The notes beneath the pieces were generated by a model that was not told the DNA's origin, made no database searches, and was given only the letters and a program-made list of their open reading frames with translations. From Eutrophocola sp964629325 (GTDB lineage: Bacteria; Pseudomonadota; Gammaproteobacteria; Pseudomonadales; Pseudohongiellaceae): a stretch of DNA of 30,819 bases. Both the position numbers and the translations under genes were made by a program. The stretch spans positions 1 through 30,819 of the forward strand of contig CAZVSC010000032.1 in the NCBI GenBank assembly GCA_964629325.1. The letters run 5' to 3'. This document shows, in pieces, positions 15,713 to 23,671 of the stretch (positions are counted from its first letter, which is position 1; each line of letters opens with the position of its first letter).

Positions 15713-15837
15713 GCAAATTACCGGTTTTGCTACGGCTTGATCATAGCAAGCCTGATGAGGTGGATAAACTGTTTCATCTGCGGTCAAAACCCCGGAAAAT
15801 CGACCAAACCTATTCCAGCTTCACTCGGTAATGCTGC

Positions 15838-16560
15838 ATGCGGATTCCCCGTATATATATCGACCAGCCCCTGGGCACTGATTGCGAAATCGTCCTCGGA
15901 ACGGACAGCGTACATTATCTTGCGGCGGTCCTGCGCATGAAGGCCGGCATGGCGCTGGTGGCCTTTGACGGCTCCGGCATGGAGTTCCACGGTACGTTGA
16001 CCGGCATGGACCGGAAATCCGCCACTGCCCGTTTTACTGAAGCCATGAATCCCGGAACCGAATCGCCGCTGCATACCGAGCTCGGCATCGGTATCTCACG
16101 CGGCGAACGCATGGATTATGTCGTGCAAAAAAGCACTGAACTTGGCGTTCACATCATCCAGCCCCTGTTCACTGAGCACTGCGAAGTCAGGCTTGATGAC
16201 AAGCGTGCCGCCAAGCGTCGCGACCACTGGCAACAGGTTGCCATCAGCGCCTGTGAGCAGAGCGGTCGGGTGGTGCCGCCAAAGGTATTGGCTCCCCTGC
16301 CATTGGCGGACTGGCTGGATGGCCTGGATTATCCCTGTAAATTCCTGCTGGACCAGGACCAGGAGCACAGGCTCGAAGGACGGGAAAAACCGGAGGGAGT
16401 CGCCCTGCTTATCGGCCCCGAGGGGGGCCTGTCCGACAACGAAAAAACCCTTGCGCTGGGCAAGGGTTTTTCGGGTTTGAACCTTGGTGCCAGGACTCTC
16501 AGAACGGAGACGGCACCGGTTGCCGCGTTAAGCCTGTTGCAGCACCTCTGGGGTAACTGA
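15838..16560 (+). CDS. rsmE: 16S rRNA (uracil-1498-N3)-methyltransferase
   Basis: This 240-residue SPOUT-class enzyme methylates U1498 of 16S rRNA with S-adenosylmethionine. The N-terminal RNA-binding barrel starts MRIPRIYIDQ and includes HYLAAVLRMKAG. The knotted SAM-binding C-terminus has LIGPEGGLSDNE and ends GARTLRTETAPVAALSLLQ, both diagnostic of RsmE. The AKRRDHWQQVAISACEQSGR segment is also typical. A perfect 12-base-pair hairpin with flanking A and T runs is built into codons near residue 205 (16443-16471); it probably serves the convergent glnB gene. Confidence 0.95.
   Translation: MRIPRIYIDQPLGTDCEIVLGTDSVHYLAAVLRMKAGMALVAFDGSGMEFHGTLTGMDRKSATARFTEAMNPGTESPLHTELGIGISRGERMDYVVQKSTELGVHIIQPLFTEHCEVRLDDKRAAKRRDHWQQVAISACEQSGRVVPPKVLAPLPLADWLDGLDYPCKFLLDQDQEHRLEGREKPEGVALLIGPEGGLSDNEKTLALGKGFSGLNLGARTLRTETAPVAALSLLQHLWGN
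16443..16471 (-). terminator. terminator of glnB embedded in the rsmE coding sequence
   Basis: AAAAACCCTTGC at 16443-16454 and GCAAGGGTTTTT at 16460-16471 are exact inverse complements around a 5-base loop. On the minus strand the stem is followed by a run of six T. It lies 106 bases past the glnB stop and inside rsmE. It is symmetrical, so it could also act on rsmE transcripts, but ribosomes translating rsmE would disrupt it. Confidence 0.7.
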
Positions 16561-16576
16561 CGGCTTTTGCGACGGC

Positions 16577-16915
16577 TTAGATGGCGTCTGCGCCAGACTC
16601 CCCGGTTCGAATCCTGATGACCTGTTCCAGGTTGTGAACGAAGATCTTGCCGTCACCGATCTTGCCGGTGTTGGCCGCCTTGCTCAGAACCTCGATGACC
16701 TGTTCGGTCATTCCGTCATCCACGGCTATTTCCAGGCGTACCTTCGGCAGGAAGTCCACGACATACTCTGCACCGCGGTACAGCTCTGTGTGGCCTTTCT
16801 GGCGACCGAAACCTTTCACTTCAGTTACAGTAATCCCCTGGACGCCAACACCGGACAAGGCTTCCCTTACGTCGTCCAGCTTGAATGGCTTAATAACAGC
16901 TGTGATCATTTTCAT
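16577..16915 (-). CDS. glnB: nitrogen regulatory protein P-II
   Basis: P-II senses 2-oxoglutarate and ATP/ADP and is uridylylated under nitrogen limitation, controlling glutamine synthetase adenylylation and NtrB. From the ATG at 16915 (MKMITAVIKPFKL) the product is exactly 112 residues, the standard length; the longer frame is rejected. The T-loop has the modification site Tyr51 in ELYRGAEYVVDFLPK, and the C-terminal signature TGKIGDGKIFV is present. A GAGGA sequence precedes the start. No amtB is adjacent, so glnB is a better name than glnK, though the two cannot be fully separated by eye. Confidence 0.95.
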   Translation of the reverse strand: MKMITAVIKPFKLDDVREALSGVGVQGITVTEVKGFGRQKGHTELYRGAEYVVDFLPKVRLEIAVDDGMTEQVIEVLSKAANTGKIGDGKIFVHNLEQVIRIRTGESGADAI

Positions 16916-16970
16916 TTTGTTATCCTCACGCAATGCTTGAAAACAGGCATAATTGCCTTTGCATGTGACG

Positions 16971-16976
16971 AGTATA
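16971..16976 (-). promoter_or_regulatory. possible -10 element for glnB
   Basis: On the minus strand this reads TATACT, close to the sigma-70 -10 consensus, 56 bases before the glnB start. No good -35 hexamer is visible at the right distance, and no GG/GC sigma-54 promoter pair is seen. If real, it would be a weak or activator-dependent promoter. Confidence 0.35.
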
Positions 16977-17004
16977 AGCTAGTTAACCCAAAAAAACGAT
17001 TCCC

Positions 17005-17018
17005 CGCAGGGCCCTGCG
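17005..17018. promoter_or_regulatory. perfect 14-base palindrome between glnB and ubiK
   Basis: CGCAGGGCCCTGCG is its own inverse complement. It lies in the 141-base spacer of the divergent genes glnB and ubiK, 38 bases before the ubiK start. It could be an operator for either gene; there is no match to an operator I know. Confidence 0.3.
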
Positions 17019-17056
17019 AGGCCCCCTCAGCGAGTCAATATAAGCGGAAAAATACC

Positions 17057-17332
17057 ATGTTAAACAACGAGTTCCTGAATGACCTCAGTGCCCGGATAAC
17101 CCGCCTCCTGCCCCTCGCAACAGAGGTGAAGGATGAGGCCGAAAAAAATATTCACCAGGCCCTGCAAACTGCATTTTCACGCCTGAATCTTGTGACTCGT
17201 GAAGAATTCGATGCGCAAATGAAAGTGCTGGAAAGGGCCGAGCAAACCATCAGTCAGCTGGAAACCAAAATAGCCGCGCTGGAGAAAGCCGGCAAGGTCA
17301 CTCCACCCGGGAACCAGGAAAGCGCAGGCTGA
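17057..17332 (+). CDS. ubiK: ubiquinone biosynthesis accessory factor UbiK
   Basis: This 91-residue protein belongs to the BMFP/YqiC family. UbiK helps the aerobic ubiquinone synthesis complex, working with UbiJ at the lipid-binding side. The N-terminal amphipathic part (LNDLSARITRLLPLA) is followed by VKDEAEKNIHQALQTAFSRLNLVTREEFD and a coiled coil from about residue 50 to 82 (LERAEQTISQLETKIAALE). The ATG at 17057 starts the domain; the open frame upstream is not coding. Its last 35 bases overlap the 3' end of comM on the other strand. UbiK and the UbiH-type hydroxylase at 12915 act in the same pathway. Confidence 0.9.
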   Translation: MLNNEFLNDLSARITRLLPLATEVKDEAEKNIHQALQTAFSRLNLVTREEFDAQMKVLERAEQTISQLETKIAALEKAGKVTPPGNQESAG

Positions 17333-18815
17333 TTGCTTCCAGCAGGTGCTGCCGCTCAATCTGCCCTGCTCCCTCCAGATCAGCGATCGTTCTCGAGATC
17401 TTCAGTACCCTGAAAAAGCTCCGGGTGGACAGCTGCAACTGTGTCATGGCCCTGGTCAGGTAGTCTTCGTCCTCCCCGGCAAGGCGGCAATCGCGCCGGA
17501 TCTCTCCGGGATCGAGCCAGGCATTGGTTTTACCGGCACGCCTGAGCTGGCGCTGTTGCGATACTGTCACCCGCTCCCTGATGGTCTTGCTGGCCTCGCT
17601 GGAAGGCCCGGGGCTTTCCAGCAGGCGGCTCTTTTCTGAAGCGCGCAGCCGCGGTACAGGGATGTGCAGGTCGATGCGGTCCAGCAGCGGCCCCGACACC
17701 CTGCCCTGGTATTGCCGGATCCGGTCAGGGGTGCAACGACAATGCTTGTCAGGATCGCCCAGGGAACCGCACGGGCAGGGATTCATGGCGGCAATGAGCT
17801 GAAACCTGGCCGGCAGGCGCACCTGGTAGCTGGCCCTGGCGATGTTGATGCAGCCGGATTCGAGCGGCTCCCGCAGGACCTCCAGCACCTTGGGACTGAA
17901 TTCCGGCAGTTCATCCAGAAACAGTACACCGTTGTGAGCCAGGGAGATCTCTCCCACTTTCAGACTGTTGCCCCCGCCAACAAGGGCCACCGCGGAAGCG
18001 GTATGGTGGGGAGACCTGAACGGCGGCACCTCCCAGGCAGCCGGGTCAACGGGGGTGTTAGCAATTGAGCGGACCGCCGCCACTTCCAGGGCACGGGCTT
18101 CGTCCAGTGCCGGCAGGATGGAGCCCAGCCTGCTGGCGAGCATGGTTTTACCGGTTCCCGGCGGTCCCTGCATGAGCAGGTTGTGACCACCAGCCGCGGC
18201 AATGGCCAGGGCGCGCCTGGCGGCTTGCTGACCGATAATATCCTGCATGTCTGGGCCGGGCGGGAGCGGCCTGTGGGTGTGCGGACTCACACCAGGCAGT
18301 GGTGTCCTGCCTGCCAGGTGCCCGATTACATCCAGGAGGTGAACAGCCGTCCTGCAGTCAACATCCCTGACCAGGCCAGCCTCGGCGCTATTATCCGCCG
18401 GTATGATCATGGCATGGCCGGCCTGCCTGGCGGCCAGTGCGGCCGGCAGGACGGCAGAAACACCGCGTATTTCACCCGACAACGCCAGTTCGCCCAGAAA
18501 CTCGGTTGACTGGAGCTGTGCCATGGGCAGCTGTCCGGATGCTGCCAGGATGCCTACGGCAATGGCCAGGTCATAGCGGCCGCCACTTTTCGGCAGTTCG
18601 GCCGGGGCCAGGTTGAGCGTGATGCGTTTGTCCGGAAATTCGAGCCGGGCATTGAGGATGGCGCTTCGTACCCTTTCCCGGCTCTCCCTGACGGCCATTT
18701 CCGGCAAACCGACGATGGTAAAACAGGGCAACCCGTTGGACAGGTGTGCCTCGACCCGCACCAACGGGGATTCAATGCCGATGTTGGCACGTGTGAGAAT
18801 GACGGCAAGCGACAT
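17298..18815 (-). CDS. comM: YifB/ComM-family Mg-chelatase-like AAA+ ATPase
   Basis: ComM is a hexameric helicase that promotes branch migration during natural transformation. The 505-residue protein has the N-terminal ChlI-like domain (VEAHLSNGLPCFTIVGLPE; LAPAELPKSGGRYDLAIA), Walker A GPPGTGKT at 217-224, Walker B GVLFLDELPEF near 300, the AAA+ sensor region and a Mg_chelatase_C tail. The internal MNPCPCGSLGDPDKHCRCTP cysteines are typical of the family. Length is normal. It is convergent with ubiK, overlapping by 35 bases. Other competence genes are absent from the window, so uptake ability cannot be inferred from it alone. Confidence 0.94.
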   Translation of the reverse strand: MSLAVILTRANIGIESPLVRVEAHLSNGLPCFTIVGLPEMAVRESRERVRSAILNARLEFPDKRITLNLAPAELPKSGGRYDLAIAVGILAASGQLPMAQLQSTEFLGELALSGEIRGVSAVLPAALAARQAGHAMIIPADNSAEAGLVRDVDCRTAVHLLDVIGHLAGRTPLPGVSPHTHRPLPPGPDMQDIIGQQAARRALAIAAAGGHNLLMQGPPGTGKTMLASRLGSILPALDEARALEVAAVRSIANTPVDPAAWEVPPFRSPHHTASAVALVGGGNSLKVGEISLAHNGVLFLDELPEFSPKVLEVLREPLESGCINIARASYQVRLPARFQLIAAMNPCPCGSLGDPDKHCRCTPDRIRQYQGRVSGPLLDRIDLHIPVPRLRASEKSRLLESPGPSSEASKTIRERVTVSQQRQLRRAGKTNAWLDPGEIRRDCRLAGEDEDYLTRAMTQLQLSTRSFFRVLKISRTIADLEGAGQIERQHLLEAISLRFPGSRVE

Positions 18816-18897
18816 GACCCGATCCGTGAGTCCTTTTCCAGCCTGGTTTTACATCCTTATAGTTAGTGCAGGGTAGGCCGTAATGCAAATTCAGCGC

Positions 18898-18938
18898 AAA
18901 AAAAACCGGCCTCTACCGTGCAGGTACAGGCCGGTTTT
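18898..18938 (-). terminator. Rho-independent terminator of the cytochrome c gene
   Basis: AAAACCGGCCT at 18902-18912 and AGGCCGGTTTT at 18928-18938 are exact inverse complements, with an inner TACC/GGTA pairing. On the minus strand the stem runs into eight T. It begins 14 bases after the cytochrome stop and precedes comM on the same strand, separating the two units. Confidence 0.92.
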
Positions 18939-18951
18939 GCTATAGGACAGA

Positions 18952-19389
18952 TTACTGAAGTGCCGAGAGTATGTAGTCGACTGTGGCCTGGATGGTCTCG
19001 TTGGAGCAGCCCATGCACAGCCCCTTGGGGGGCATGGCGCCATTATTGAAGCCGTTTATGGCGTTTTCATAGAGTGTGTCGATACCCTTGTCCACGCGAG
19101 GCTGCCATGCTGCGGCATCACCCATGATGGGTGAATTGTTGGCGCCTGTGCCATGGCAGGCTACGCAATAAGTGTTGTAGACCTGGGTGGGGTCCTCGGC
19201 ACCGCCGCCTGCGGCTGATGCGACTGTGGCGCCGCCTGCACAGGCATCGCCAATCACACACACGGAGCCGGCCGGTGCGATGCGGGCAATAATATCGTCG
19301 TTAGCTGCGGCAAACAGGGTGCCGGAAAAAACCAGGACCAGGACGGCTGCCAGCCATTTGCCTGGTGTGGTCAGGGATTGATGTACCAC
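18952..19389 (-). CDS. cytochrome c5-like monohaem protein
   Basis: From the GTG at 19389, with AGAGGA six bases upstream, the product has 145 residues. The longer frame to 19542 adds a non-protein-like Gln/Arg stretch. Residues about 11-28 form a signal peptide or anchor. The haem site is CVACH at 75-79, the axial methionine is probably Met119 in GAMPPKG, and Cys125/Cys128 in the CMGC motif can form the disulfide typical of cytochrome c5. The mature N-terminus also has a second Cys pair (44 and 50) outside the usual fold. It acts as a periplasmic electron carrier; the partner oxidase is unknown. Confidence 0.9.
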   Translation of the reverse strand: MVHQSLTTPGKWLAAVLVLVFSGTLFAAANDDIIARIAPAGSVCVIGDACAGGATVASAAGGGAEDPTQVYNTYCVACHGTGANNSPIMGDAAAWQPRVDKGIDTLYENAINGFNNGAMPPKGLCMGCSNETIQATVDYILSALQ

Positions 19390-19503
19390 TGTCGTTCCTC
19401 TTTGTTGATGTCGTTGCTGTCGTTGCTTTTGCAAAGTTGCCGGTTCGTGACACCCCGTAAATCCAGGGAAATCGGGACCAGGCCGCGAATTTATGAGGCG
19501 GGA

Positions 19504-19509
19504 ATTATA
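19504..19509 (-). promoter_or_regulatory. likely -10 box for the cytochrome c gene
   Basis: On the minus strand the hexamer is a perfect TATAAT preceded by GGG, 114 bases before the cytochrome start. The -35 region at a 17-base spacing (TATCGA) is poor. It lies in the 169-base spacer after the matrixin gene, so the cytochrome probably has its own promoter rather than being read from the rfb operon. Confidence 0.45.
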
Positions 19510-19558
19510 CCCGCATTTGGGGTAATTCGATACCGATGCCACCTTGTCAGGACGGTGC

Positions 19559-21049
19559 TTACTGGATGGTGACGGTTATCGGCTTGCCGTTGAAGTAGAC
19601 CTCTCCCGGCGCCGAATCCAGGGAATAACCGACAAAGAAACTGGCGCTGATGTTGCTCACGCCGAGAGCGTCGCCCTGGAGGTTTTTCAGGATGGAAAAG
19701 GATTCCTCGGTGGCCAGGGAGGACGTCTGGCTGTGTGCGGGGATGCTCGCCAGCTTGTTGATCTTGACGAACTTGCCACCTGAGGTCCGGGCAAACTTGT
19801 GGCCGGTGCTGAGCAGGGCAACCAGGTAAAAAGTGGCGGGTTTGCCAACGTGGGCCGCATCCGGCTGGATGCTGGCGGTAACGTTGATGGCGTCAATGCT
19901 CGAAAAACTGCTCTTGTAGGTCAGGCCGCCGTCCGCCGTGGCGCCGCCATGAAAAATGCTCTTTGCCGTGGCACCGGACACCGAGCTGGCTTTGGACAGG
20001 ATCGGCAAGGCATTGTCGGAAATGCTCATCTTGTAACTGCCGGTATTTCCGGGGCACTTGAATGGCTCGACATAGGTGTTTGCCAGGATGAGGTATTCAC
20101 CTGCGGGGAAATTACCCTTGATCAGGGCGTCGCATTTGCCTGCCGAGTCATCGTCGAAGTCGATCCCTGTCAATTTGTCGTCTGTCACCAGCAGCACCGA
20201 ATCCAGGGCCGAGGATTCCATCATGATGCTGAGGTTGGTGTCTGCTTCCAGATTCAGGCGGTAGGTATCCACGAAGCTGGTGTCCTGGCCGCCGCCGTAA
20301 AGCTCAAGTACCGAGCAATCTCCCTCAGACAGGGAATTTTCGATGACGGAATTGATGGACAGGTCGAGTATCTCGCAGTCGCCTGGCCCGCCGTAAAGGG
20401 CGTTAGCACCGGCGATATCATCTGGCTGTAATACATCGATATCACCGATTGCGGACGCCATCATGGCTTGTACGCTGTCTTCATGATCGAGGCCGACCAC
20501 ATGGCCAAGCTCGTGCAGGGCAACACGCCTGAAATCGACTTCCGGCCTGCGCGGACCGGTGTAAACATCCCAGTTGAACGCGTTATTGAAAACGATGTCG
20601 GTCTGGTCGATGAGGGCAAAGCCCAGATTACCCGGCAAGGCGATGGTGAGAGTGATTGCCAGGACGCTGCTGCCAAACTCATTGCCACAGACATTGTCAC
20701 CGAATGCGACTCCGTTCAGCCCGTCGCCTTCGCCATCAGGAAATCCATCGAGGTCATCACTGTTGCTGAACCCTGCGCAGGGATCCAGTGTGTTGTTATT
20801 GAGCAGGAAGGTGAATTCTGTCTGATCAGTCCACTGTCCCAGGGCATCCTCGAAGGCCGTGTTCCAGGAAACGCCGGAAGGTGCAGTACCCGGAATATTG
20901 ACGTTGAAGGTCGCTTCCCCGTTGGGCCAGCGGTTGCCATCGAGGTTGTAGGCAAGGATACCTGCCGGCAGCGGCAGCAAAAGCAGGGCAAGGGAATTGC
21001 AAATGCAACTCTTCAATGACCGATATGCCGAATTCCCCCGATTTCCCAT
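19559..21049 (-). CDS. secreted matrixin (M10A-like) zinc metalloprotease
   Basis: The 496-residue protein has a signal peptide (hydrophobic core about 18-33). The peptidase domain runs to about 221. The zinc motif HELGHVVGLDH is at 179-189 with catalytic Glu180, and a Met-turn (AMMAS, about 195-199) follows. There is no obvious cysteine-switch propeptide. Residues about 225-345 resemble a bacterial pre-peptidase C-terminal (PPC) beta-sandwich: VDTYRLNLEADTNLSIMM, PAGEYLILANTY, GSYKMSIS. Residues 366-496 form a last domain that resembles the end of the giant surface protein at 27753. The gene follows a secreted hypothetical gene by 48 bases, in the same direction as the rfb cluster. Confidence 0.88.
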   Translation of the reverse strand: MGNRGNSAYRSLKSCICNSLALLLLPLPAGILAYNLDGNRWPNGEATFNVNIPGTAPSGVSWNTAFEDALGQWTDQTEFTFLLNNNTLDPCAGFSNSDDLDGFPDGEGDGLNGVAFGDNVCGNEFGSSVLAITLTIALPGNLGFALIDQTDIVFNNAFNWDVYTGPRRPEVDFRRVALHELGHVVGLDHEDSVQAMMASAIGDIDVLQPDDIAGANALYGGPGDCEILDLSINSVIENSLSEGDCSVLELYGGGQDTSFVDTYRLNLEADTNLSIMMESSALDSVLLVTDDKLTGIDFDDDSAGKCDALIKGNFPAGEYLILANTYVEPFKCPGNTGSYKMSISDNALPILSKASSVSGATAKSIFHGGATADGGLTYKSSFSSIDAINVTASIQPDAAHVGKPATFYLVALLSTGHKFARTSGGKFVKINKLASIPAHSQTSSLATEESFSILKNLQGDALGVSNISASFFVGYSLDSAPGEVYFNGKPITVTIQ

Positions 21050-21097
21050 ATGCTTACTGCGTGATTTATACGCTATCCAGACTTCTCTGACCGTGCC

Positions 21098-21688
21098 TTA
21101 TTCGTCCGCCAGGAATGCAGCCACGGCATCCCGGAGTTCGCCCGGCGTAACAGGACTGTAATAGGCCTCTTCCACGAGCTCCCGGCGGAACTTCATGTTC
21201 CTGAGCTTGGCAGCCAGGGCTGCATTCTTGTTATCGCTCAGCTCTACCAGATCCTGCTGGATATCGGTTTCCAGGTATTCGTTCCCTTTCAGGTCCGACC
21301 TGATGCGAAAATGCCCCTGTGACCAGCCGAGCAGCGGATTAACCGACTGTGCGGAGGCGTCCTCGATAAAGTAGAAAGCTCTTTCACCCTCCTCGGGAAT
21401 ATCCTGGCCGGATACCACGAGCGCCCTGCCATCCTCCTGCCCGCCGAGGAATTCCAGTTCGATAAATTCACCGGGGGAATCGCCTTTGAGAACATCGCTG
21501 ACTTTTATCAGCACCCGCGTATGCAGCAGCTTGCCGGCATCGAATGGATATACTGATTCCACCTGTCCTTCTATGATCAACTCGGACTGGTTAACCAGTT
21601 CCTCGAATGTGAACTTCTGGAGCGTCGTGGCCGTTGCCGCCAGGCTCACCAGGAGAAACAGTGCCAATGTGTAAAATTTGTTTTTCAT
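21098..21688 (-). CDS. secreted hypothetical protein paired with the matrixin
   Basis: From the ATG at 21688 the product is 196 residues with a Sec signal (MKNKFYTLALFLLVSLAATA). The mature protein begins with TLQKFTFEELVNQSELIIEGQV, a beta-rich pattern I have seen in uncharacterised proteobacterial proteins. It continues with DVLKGDSPGEFIELEFLGGQEDG and a helical C-terminus (RRELVEEAYYSPVTPGELRDAVAAFL). No catalytic motif is seen. It starts 17 bases after rfbB and ends 48 bases before the matrixin, so it may be a partner, chaperone or inhibitor of that protease. That role is inferred only from adjacency. Confidence 0.65.
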   Translation of the reverse strand: MKNKFYTLALFLLVSLAATATTLQKFTFEELVNQSELIIEGQVESVYPFDAGKLLHTRVLIKVSDVLKGDSPGEFIELEFLGGQEDGRALVVSGQDIPEEGERAFYFIEDASAQSVNPLLGWSQGHFRIRSDLKGNEYLETDIQQDLVELSDNKNAALAAKLRNMKFRRELVEEAYYSPVTPGELRDAVAAFLADE

Positions 21689-21705
21689 GTTTCGCAATAA
21701 TGCTT

Positions 21706-22791
21706 TCAGGGGATCATGTCCCGGTAGCTGCCATCCTGGACCGCGCGCCACCAGGCCTCATTCTCAAGATACCAGCTGACCGTGGCTTGCAGCCCTTCCC
21801 TGAAACCCGTTTCAGGCATGTACCCCAGCTCGCCCGTAATACGGGAGGCATCGATGGCGTATCGTACATCATGCCCCGGCCTGTCTGTCACGAAAGTTAT
21901 CAGACTTTCGCTTAACCTTCCCTGACTGGATGGGCTGTGTGGAAAACGGCCAGCGAGGTCTGGCTGTTCAGCGAACAGCTGGTCCATGATTTCACATAAC
22001 AGTTTTACTGTATCGATATTCGCCCATTCGTTGTTGCCGCCGATATTATAGGTTGCGCCGGGCGTGCCGTTTTCAAGCACCAGGTAAATCCCGCGGCTGT
22101 GATCATCAACATGGAGCCAGTCGCGTATCTGCCTGCCGTCCCCATAAATGGGCAGGGGTTTACCGGAAAGGATATTCAGCAGGCACAGGGGCAGCAGCTT
22201 TTCGGGGAACTGGTAAGGACCGTAATTGTTCGAACAGTTGCTGGTTGTTACCGGAAGACCATACGTGTGGTGGTATGCCCTGACCAGGTGATCGGAACCC
22301 GCTTTGCTGGCCGCATACGGCGAATTGGGTGCGTAGGGTGTGGATTCCGTGAAGGCCGGATCTGCCGGACCCAGGCTGCCGTATACTTCGTCGGTCGAAA
22401 CATGGTGGAAGCGTTTGCCGACAAAACCGCCCTGACTTTCCCAGACCTTTCGGGCCGCCTTGAGCAGGCTGTGGGTACCGACGATGTTGGATTCGATGAA
22501 GGCGTCAGGGCCTTTGATGGAGCGGTCGACATGGCTTTCTGCCGCAAAATGGACAATGGTATCTATGGTATGGGAAGCCAGGAGTTGCTCGACGAGTGGC
22601 TGGTCACAGATATTGCCGTGGACAAATTGCAGGCTTTCAGTTTTCTGCAAATCATCCAGGTTGTGCAGGTTCCCCGCATAGGTCAACGCATCGAGAATGA
22701 CAATCTTTAACGTTGGCTTTTCTGCAGTGAGATAATGGACAAAATTCGCGCCGATAAAACCCACACCGCCAGTGACCAGGAGATTCTTCAT
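21706..22791 (-). CDS. rfbB: dTDP-glucose 4,6-dehydratase
   Basis: RfbB makes dTDP-4-keto-6-deoxyglucose, the second step of dTDP-L-rhamnose synthesis. The 361-residue protein has the NAD-binding motif TGGVGFIGANF (usually GGAGFIG; the Ala-to-Val change is conservative). The TDEVYGSLG active-site segment supplies the acid, and YAASKAGSDHLVRAY the Tyr-x3-Lys pair. NCSNNYGPYQFPEKLLP and the DWLHVDDHSRG segment are also typical. It starts 3 bases after rfbD. It is the last rhamnose gene in transcription order, followed by two secreted proteins. Confidence 0.96.
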   Translation of the reverse strand: MKNLLVTGGVGFIGANFVHYLTAEKPTLKIVILDALTYAGNLHNLDDLQKTESLQFVHGNICDQPLVEQLLASHTIDTIVHFAAESHVDRSIKGPDAFIESNIVGTHSLLKAARKVWESQGGFVGKRFHHVSTDEVYGSLGPADPAFTESTPYAPNSPYAASKAGSDHLVRAYHHTYGLPVTTSNCSNNYGPYQFPEKLLPLCLLNILSGKPLPIYGDGRQIRDWLHVDDHSRGIYLVLENGTPGATYNIGGNNEWANIDTVKLLCEIMDQLFAEQPDLAGRFPHSPSSQGRLSESLITFVTDRPGHDVRYAIDASRITGELGYMPETGFREGLQATVSWYLENEAWWRAVQDGSYRDMIP

Positions 22792-22794
22792 GAT

Positions 22795-23670
22795 TCAGCC
22801 CGCGCTTTTCCTCACCAGGGCCAGGACCTTGCCCAGTTCTTCCTGCCAGGGTGATGTTTTTATACCCAACACGGCTTCAGTTTCGGTGCTGTCCAGGGCC
22901 GAATACGACGGCCTTTCTGCCGGGGTGGGATAAGCTGCGGAGGGTATCTTGGTGATCTTCACTGCCCGGTCCAGGATGCCTGACTGCAGGGCCTGCTCCA
23001 TGATTTCAACGGCGAAATCATACCATGATATGACGCCCCGATCGGACCAGTGGTAAACACCACAGTGGACATTTGATAGCGCCAGTCGCCAGATAATGTC
23101 AGCGAGACGATGGGCCGAGGTCGGGGAACCGTACTTGTCCCCGATGATATTCAGGTCCTTACCTGCCCGCATTAACCGCAACATGGTGGTCACAAAGTTA
23201 TTGCCTGTAGCCGAATATAACCAGGACACCCGCAGGATAATGCTGTTTTGTTCACGCTGCCGAAAAATGGCTGCTTCCCCTGCCAGCTTGCTTTTACCGT
23301 AAACTGATACCGGTTGTGGTGTGCATCCAGGCTTGTAAGGAATTTCGGAATGTTTGCTGAAGACGAAGTCCGTGGAGAGGTGTATCAATCTGGTTACGGG
23401 ATCAAGCAGGCCAGCGATGTTTCCCGGAGCCTCAGCATTCATGCTGTATGCCTTCTCCGGCTCTGATTCGGCCTTGTCCACCGCGGTATAGGCCGCACAG
23501 TTTATGACGATATCCGGTTTGACGTCTGTAATGACCGATTCCAGTGCCCGGATGTCGGTGATATCGAGGTCCTGGTGTGTCTTGCCAGTGAGCCGGATAT
23601 CGCCTGGTGTTACCGCCTGAACAAGCCTGCCCAACTGACCGCCAGAGCCCAGCAAGAGAACTGATTTCAT
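22795..23670 (-). CDS. rfbD: dTDP-4-dehydrorhamnose reductase
   Basis: RfbD reduces dTDP-4-keto-rhamnose to dTDP-L-rhamnose, the final step. From the ATG at 23670 the product is 291 residues; the TTG three codons earlier (23679) lies inside rfbC and is less likely. Features are the Rossmann start LLLGSGGQLGRLV, INCAAYTAVDKAE, the STDFVFS segment and the catalytic YGKSKLAGE (Tyr-x3-Lys). Its start lies one base beyond the rfbC stop, and no clear Shine-Dalgarno sequence precedes it, which suggests coupled translation. Confidence 0.95.
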   Translation of the reverse strand: MKSVLLLGSGGQLGRLVQAVTPGDIRLTGKTHQDLDITDIRALESVITDVKPDIVINCAAYTAVDKAESEPEKAYSMNAEAPGNIAGLLDPVTRLIHLSTDFVFSKHSEIPYKPGCTPQPVSVYGKSKLAGEAAIFRQREQNSIILRVSWLYSATGNNFVTTMLRLMRAGKDLNIIGDKYGSPTSAHRLADIIWRLALSNVHCGVYHWSDRGVISWYDFAVEIMEQALQSGILDRAVKITKIPSAAYPTPAERPSYSALDSTETEAVLGIKTSPWQEELGKVLALVRKSAG

Positions 23671-23671
23671 G

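Noticed and set aside
16916..17056. Sigma-54 promoter before glnB
   Set aside because: No GG-N10-GC element with the TGGCAC...TTGC form is visible on the minus strand in this spacer.
18870..18885. Possible further REP copy (GTAGGCCGTAA)
   Set aside because: Only half of the pattern is present and no pairing arm follows within 40 bases.
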